A DNA stretch of 54,783 nt from Rhodospirillaceae bacterium (GTDB lineage Bacteria; Pseudomonadota; Alphaproteobacteria; Thalassobaculales; Thalassobaculaceae), in the NCBI GenBank assembly GCA_002708305.1, contig PANE01000005.1:206337-261119 (forward strand), given 5' to 3'. The notes under the pieces were generated by a model, which was not told the DNA's origin, did no database searches, and saw only the letters and a program-made list of their open reading frames with translations. A program made the position numbers and the translations under genes. Each line of letters starts with the position of its first letter. Positions within the stretch are counted from its first letter, which is position 1. Positions 51,485 through 54,783 of this stretch are shown piece by piece.

Positions 51485-52663
51485 TCACTCCGTCGCTCGG
51501 AGTTTACTTGAAGAGGGTCTACCTCCAGGCATAAACGCTACAGTTACAGTAATTATACAAGCCGCAATAGCTGCTAACGTAAACATTGTGGAAAATCCAC
51601 CCGTATCTTCATATAGCCACGCGATTGATGGCACCGCTGCTGCTGAAACTGTAAAAGACAAAACATATTTTACAGAATAAACTCGCCCTCGCCATTCATC
51701 GGGCGTGTAACGTGCAATTAGCGTATCATTGATTGGAATTTGCCCAAAAACCATGACCATCACTAAAATACCAATCGCTACCATACTCCAACCGTCCGCC
51801 ATTATAGCAAAATAGAGGGTGACAGCTTGACCCGCTACGAGAGCCAAAAAAATGGGTTTGATACTATATTTATCAATAGCCCGACCAACAAGTACTTGTG
51901 TAAAGGCTGCTGATGCATAGACAAAAGACGCGATAGCCCCAACCTCTGTAGCACTCATCGCAAAGTCAACCAGGCGATCATTCAGAACTTTAGGTAGAGA
52001 AACAGTCATTGAATTAAATATGAATCCCCCGATTGTTGTTGTAATCGCAACAATCAAGAGAACACGCCGCCAATTGAGAGCTGGTTCATTCAGTTTCTTC
52101 CTACTTCCACCTCCCCCTTCAAGGGCTCTACGAGTATTTCGGATCCATCCCAAACCTATAATAATCGATATAGCCCCTACTAGCAGAAACGCTTCTCTCC
52201 AACCTGCAAAGTCGGCGAATACGCCGACAGACAGAGCTGAAGCTGCCACCCCCATATTTCCCCATACGCCATTAACACCTAGCCTTCGTCCAACATCACC
52301 CCCACCCTGACTAACCATTGCTAAACCAACAGGATGATAAATAGCAGCAAACATTCCCACTAATATCAAGGAAACAAAGATTTGCCATTCTTCATTGGAA
52401 AACCCAGTGAGTATCATAGCAACACCAATACCGAGAAAAAAGACAGTCATCATGAATTCTCGACTTAAACGGTCTGCTAGCCACCCCATTGGTAACGAGA
52501 AAACACCAAATGCTATGAAACTGCCTGTCGCCAGCTTTAAAACTTCTCCATAACTAGCAGATAGATCGGCAGCGGCTAAGGCTGCTACAGCTGGGAACAT
52601 TAACATGAATAGGTGATCTATACTGTGACCCACATTTAGAAATAAGAACCTAGAAGAGGGCAT
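51485..52663 (-). CDS. MFS transporter
   Basis: Major-facilitator protein with about 12 hydrophobic segments, 392 residues from the ATG at 52663. That start is decided by AGGAGAA four bases upstream; the frame is open from an ATG at 52717. The N-terminal half has FLFLNVGHSIDHLFMLMFPA and the motif-A-like GWLADRLSREFMM near residues 60-72, and the C-terminal half has YTPDEWRGRVYSVKYVLSF. It resembles FsrR/FosR-like and nitrate-type permeases only loosely, so no substrate is offered. It is co-directional with mutA but 184 bases upstream of nothing else, and 50 bases downstream of the M16 gene. Confidence 0.85.
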   Translation of the reverse strand: MPSSRFLFLNVGHSIDHLFMLMFPAVAALAAADLSASYGEVLKLATGSFIAFGVFSLPMGWLADRLSREFMMTVFFLGIGVAMILTGFSNEEWQIFVSLILVGMFAAIYHPVGLAMVSQGGGDVGRRLGVNGVWGNMGVAASALSVGVFADFAGWREAFLLVGAISIIIGLGWIRNTRRALEGGGGSRKKLNEPALNWRRVLLIVAITTTIGGFIFNSMTVSLPKVLNDRLVDFAMSATEVGAIASFVYASAAFTQVLVGRAIDKYSIKPIFLALVAGQAVTLYFAIMADGWSMVAIGILVMVMVFGQIPINDTLIARYTPDEWRGRVYSVKYVLSFTVSAAAVPSIAWLYEDTGGFSTMFTLAAIAACIITVTVAFMPGGRPSSSKLRATE

Positions 52664-52767
52664 CACATTCTCCTGTCTAATAAAACAATTTTCAACTAAT
52701 GGAGAAGCGTATATCATATTGCCGACTAAAAATAGTGGATAACCCAGATTGCAAAGTATCCAAGAGC

Positions 52768-54117
52768 TTAATCAGATATTGGCGATGGCATCGTAGCTTT
52801 TATATCAACTGGGTTACCAACAATAACAAAAGTTAGCGAGTCTGCATGAAAAATCCTTTTTGCAACCCGCCTCAAATCCTCCAGTGTTACCTTGGCAATG
52901 AGATTGGGTCTTTCCTCTATGTAGTTTTTTCCTAACTTAAAGCGTTGCAACGCGTTTAAAACACCTACGATAGTTTTTGAATTTGTAAATCGTAAAGAGA
53001 ACGAACCATTAATATAATCCTTTGCATTTTGCATCTCATCAGTTGTTGGCCCCTCTTCGCCGAATTTTCGCCATATGTCTTTTATTAAGCGTATCGATTC
53101 CGCCACACGATCGTTAACTGTCGAGACGCTTCCAACAATAATCCCAGCTTTATCTAGGGGAACTGGATAAGCAGCAACCCCATATGTGAGCCCACGCTTT
53201 TCTCTAATTTCTTTTGTTAAGCGAGACCCGAAGCCACCTGCAATGATCTCAAAAAGAATAGTTGCCGCGTACCAGTCAGCATCATCTCGCTTAATTCCAT
53301 CATGGCCAAATATCACAACCGATTGCGGGATATCACGCTCCACTATGACAATCTCCCCACTGTTTTGTACCCTGGTATTGCTCAATTGATATTTCGATGA
53401 CGACCCAGGCAGTTCACCAAAAACATCATCTAACACGCCACTTAATTCGCCAGCTGTTATATCCCCAACAACACTAATCGAAATATTATCTTTTATAAGA
53501 TTTCTTTTAACATAATCTTTCATATCTTCCCGGGTGATTGACGCAATAGTCGCGGGGGTCCCTCTTTTTGATCTGCCATATGCATGGCCTGGAAATGCTA
53601 GCTGCCACCATAGTTTTCCAGCAATTTTATTCGGGTTTTCCTTAGATGCTCGTAGACCTGCTGCAACCTGGCTCTTAACCCGCAACGTTGGTTGTGGATC
53701 AAACCGTGGCTTTCTTATAGCTAGACCTAATAAATTAAAAGCCTCCTCTCTAGTCTCGGTCAAAGTAGAGAGAGTACCAGAAAAACTGTCCATTCGAGCA
53801 TTAAAGGATAAAGAAATTGAATTCTTTTCTAAGGTCGCTTGAAATGATTTTGAATCTAAATTTCCTGCTCCCTCATCGAGTAATCCCGATACCAAATGTG
53901 AAAGACCAGTTCTATTTTTTGGGTCCATGCTTGAACCGCCACGCACAACAAATTGCATCGTGATGAGTGGGTTTTTATGATCCTCAACTAACCAAGCCTT
54001 AATTCCACGACTACTAGTTACTTGCTTTATTTCAAAAGCCTCCACATGTGGGGTAAATATAAGAAAAAGACAAAGTGTGATGTTTAATGCAATCACCTCA
54101 CGAACTTTTAACATCAT
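52768..54117 (-). CDS. M16-family peptidase-like protein lacking the zinc motif
   Basis: Exported M16 protein of 449 residues with a signal peptide (MMLKVREVIALNITLCLFLI then FTPHVEA). The core helix where active members carry His-x2-Glu-His reads GLSHLVSGLLDEGAG, with no Glu-His, so it is predicted to be non-catalytic. The rest of the fold is kept: EIREKRGLTYGVAAYPVPLD (the Arg/Tyr substrate motif), GFGSRL and the Peptidase_M16_C half. It overlaps the upstream M16 gene by ATGA, as in the known active/inactive heterodimers (mitochondrial processing peptidase type). Confidence 0.88.
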   Translation of the reverse strand: MMLKVREVIALNITLCLFLIFTPHVEAFEIKQVTSSRGIKAWLVEDHKNPLITMQFVVRGGSSMDPKNRTGLSHLVSGLLDEGAGNLDSKSFQATLEKNSISLSFNARMDSFSGTLSTLTETREEAFNLLGLAIRKPRFDPQPTLRVKSQVAAGLRASKENPNKIAGKLWWQLAFPGHAYGRSKRGTPATIASITREDMKDYVKRNLIKDNISISVVGDITAGELSGVLDDVFGELPGSSSKYQLSNTRVQNSGEIVIVERDIPQSVVIFGHDGIKRDDADWYAATILFEIIAGGFGSRLTKEIREKRGLTYGVAAYPVPLDKAGIIVGSVSTVNDRVAESIRLIKDIWRKFGEEGPTTDEMQNAKDYINGSFSLRFTNSKTIVGVLNALQRFKLGKNYIEERPNLIAKVTLEDLRRVAKRIFHADSLTFVIVGNPVDIKATMPSPISD

Positions 54118-54783
54118 ATTTTTCCAGGTTTTTTTGAGATCTTGATTTTAGGTAGCAAAACGGCAGTCAGCGAATGTTTCATTTGCAACACGCTTTTGGC
54201 AGCTGAAATTACATCTTCTCGGGTGACCTTTGATATCCGATCCGGCCAACTCTCTATCTCCTTGATACTCTGTCCCGTCGCTAATGCACTTCCAATTATG
54301 CGCGCTGGGGCAGTTACACTATCTTTTGCAAACACAGCTGTGCGTCGGAGGCGGGTTTTTGCATCGCCCACTTCCTTGAGACTTACCCCCTTATTTACAA
54401 CTAAATGTAACTCACGATTTATACTCTCCTCTAACTTTTCTATACTGATGTTGTCCTGAGGACTTGCATAAATACCAAAAACAGATGGTCCAATATTTTC
54501 TGCTCGGTACCATGAACCTGCAGATACCGCTAACTTGTTTTCCACGACAAGAGAGCGATATAAGCGTGACGTAGTACCCCCACCCATAATTTCACTCAAA
54601 ACCTGTAAACCATAAGTGAGGTGAGTCTCACCATGATTGTAACTTGGGGCACTATAGCGACGGCTCCAGTTGGCTTGGCCAATCTGTTCACTATCCATTG
54701 TTAAACGCCGAGCCGCAATTTGAGGTGGTTCCTTGACCCTCTTCCTGACCTTAACTTCTTTTTTTGGTATTGAGCCATAGTAT
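54114..54783 (-). CDS. M16-family zinc peptidase, C-terminal part (5' end outside the window)
   Basis: Only about 223 C-terminal residues are inside. The frame stays open to the right edge and reads YGSIPKKEVKVRKRVKEPPQ, then IAARRLTMDSEQIGQANWSR, the usual interdomain linker of bacterial M16 proteins. An internal ATG at 54698 is therefore not the real start. The C-terminal half has QVLSEIMGGGTTSRLYRSLV (family glycine-rich motif) and AVSAGSWYRAENIGPSVFGI. The His-x2-Glu-His region would lie outside, so activity cannot be checked here. It is predicted to be the catalytic partner of the downstream gene. Confidence 0.88.
   Translation of the reverse strand, partial: YYGSIPKKEVKVRKRVKEPPQIAARRLTMDSEQIGQANWSRRYSAPSYNHGETHLTYGLQVLSEIMGGGTTSRLYRSLVVENKLAVSAGSWYRAENIGPSVFGIYASPQDNISIEKLEESINRELHLVVNKGVSLKEVGDAKTRLRRTAVFAKDSVTAPARIIGSALATGQSIKEIESWPDRISKVTREDVISAAKSVLQMKHSLTAVLLPKIKISKKPGKI

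Noticed and set aside
54114-54698. M16 gene taken as complete from the ATG at 54698
   Set aside because: The frame is open to the window edge and reads typical M16 linker sequence upstream, so the gene is truncated by the window, not short.
1-54783. tRNA, rRNA, CRISPR, insertion sequence or prophage content
   Set aside because: No TTCGAATC-type tRNA arms in gaps, no direct repeat-spacer pattern, no transposase or integrase frame, and no phage structural gene was found in reading both strands.

Overview
The window looks like a contiguous piece of chromosome from an AT-rich alphaproteobacterium (G+C near 40% by eye). The assignment rests on gene content: a DUF1674/SdhAF4-type protein beside rsmB, a COQ9 homologue and rpsU close together, the DUF1285-NudL-Cca chain, a DUF2390 protein, a two-subunit methylmalonyl-CoA mutase with MeaB, and MntR. 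A free-living, probably marine, Rhodospirillales-like lineage is my inference. No rRNA, tRNA, CRISPR array, insertion sequence, integrase or prophage gene was seen, and no gene-free stretch exceeds about 270 bases.

Layout. 1-1072 (-): TPP-dependent dehydrogenase E1 alpha, plus the first codons of E1 beta. 1230-2818 (+): queuosine-precursor transporter and queA. 2913-8233 (+): glycerate 2-kinase, protocatechuate 3,4-dioxygenase beta and alpha (pcaH, pcaG), a TauD/TfdA-type dioxygenase, a luciferase-like (LLM) oxidoreductase and a UbiX-type flavin prenyltransferase. This looks like part of an aromatic-compound pathway. 8259-10185 (-): amidase and a DUF2390 protein. 10442-12042 (+): purE-purK. 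12049-20534 (-): a co-directional run that reads rsmB, rpe, heparinase II/III-like protein, creatininase-like amidohydrolase, then a three-gene surface-polysaccharide initiation module (WecA/WbpL-like transferase, NDP-sugar reductase/epimerase, WbpM-like 4,6-dehydratase).

20627-25835 is mixed: SdhAF4-like protein, a gamma-glutamyltransferase-like protein without a signal peptide, a secreted helical protein of unknown family, an alkaline-phosphatase-superfamily phosphodiesterase, and hemF. 25932-31629 (-): DUF1285, NudL, Cca and a 2-keto-4-pentenoate-hydratase-like enzyme in one overlapping chain, then pyruvate kinase and a second LLM oxidoreductase. 31808-38832 (+): a beta-lactamase-type serine hydrolase, followed by a catabolic cassette of 2OG-Fe(II) oxygenase, TPP-dependent acetolactate-synthase-like enzyme, Ldh-family reductase, FAH-family hydrolase and a third LLM oxidoreductase. 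Its substrate is unknown.

38949-44840 holds rpsU, def-COQ9, hisC, a DHA2-type efflux pump tail-to-tail with mntR, and a SufE/NifU-like Fe-S pair. 46035-51300 (-) is the methylmalonyl-CoA mutase operon (mutA, mutB, meaB, then a D-threonine-aldolase-like enzyme). 52663-51485 (-) is an MFS transporter, and the right edge is a pair of M16 peptidase-like genes whose upstream member runs off the window.

Most of the window is core metabolism. The best candidates for undescribed biology are the substrate-unknown cassette at 33043-38832, the pcaHG-TauD-LLM-UbiX cluster, the perfect inverted repeat upstream of mntR, the long inverted repeat between the DUF2390 gene and purE, and an Fe-S scaffold homologue lacking two of the four usual SufU ligands. 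I found no clear-cut novel defence or mobile system.
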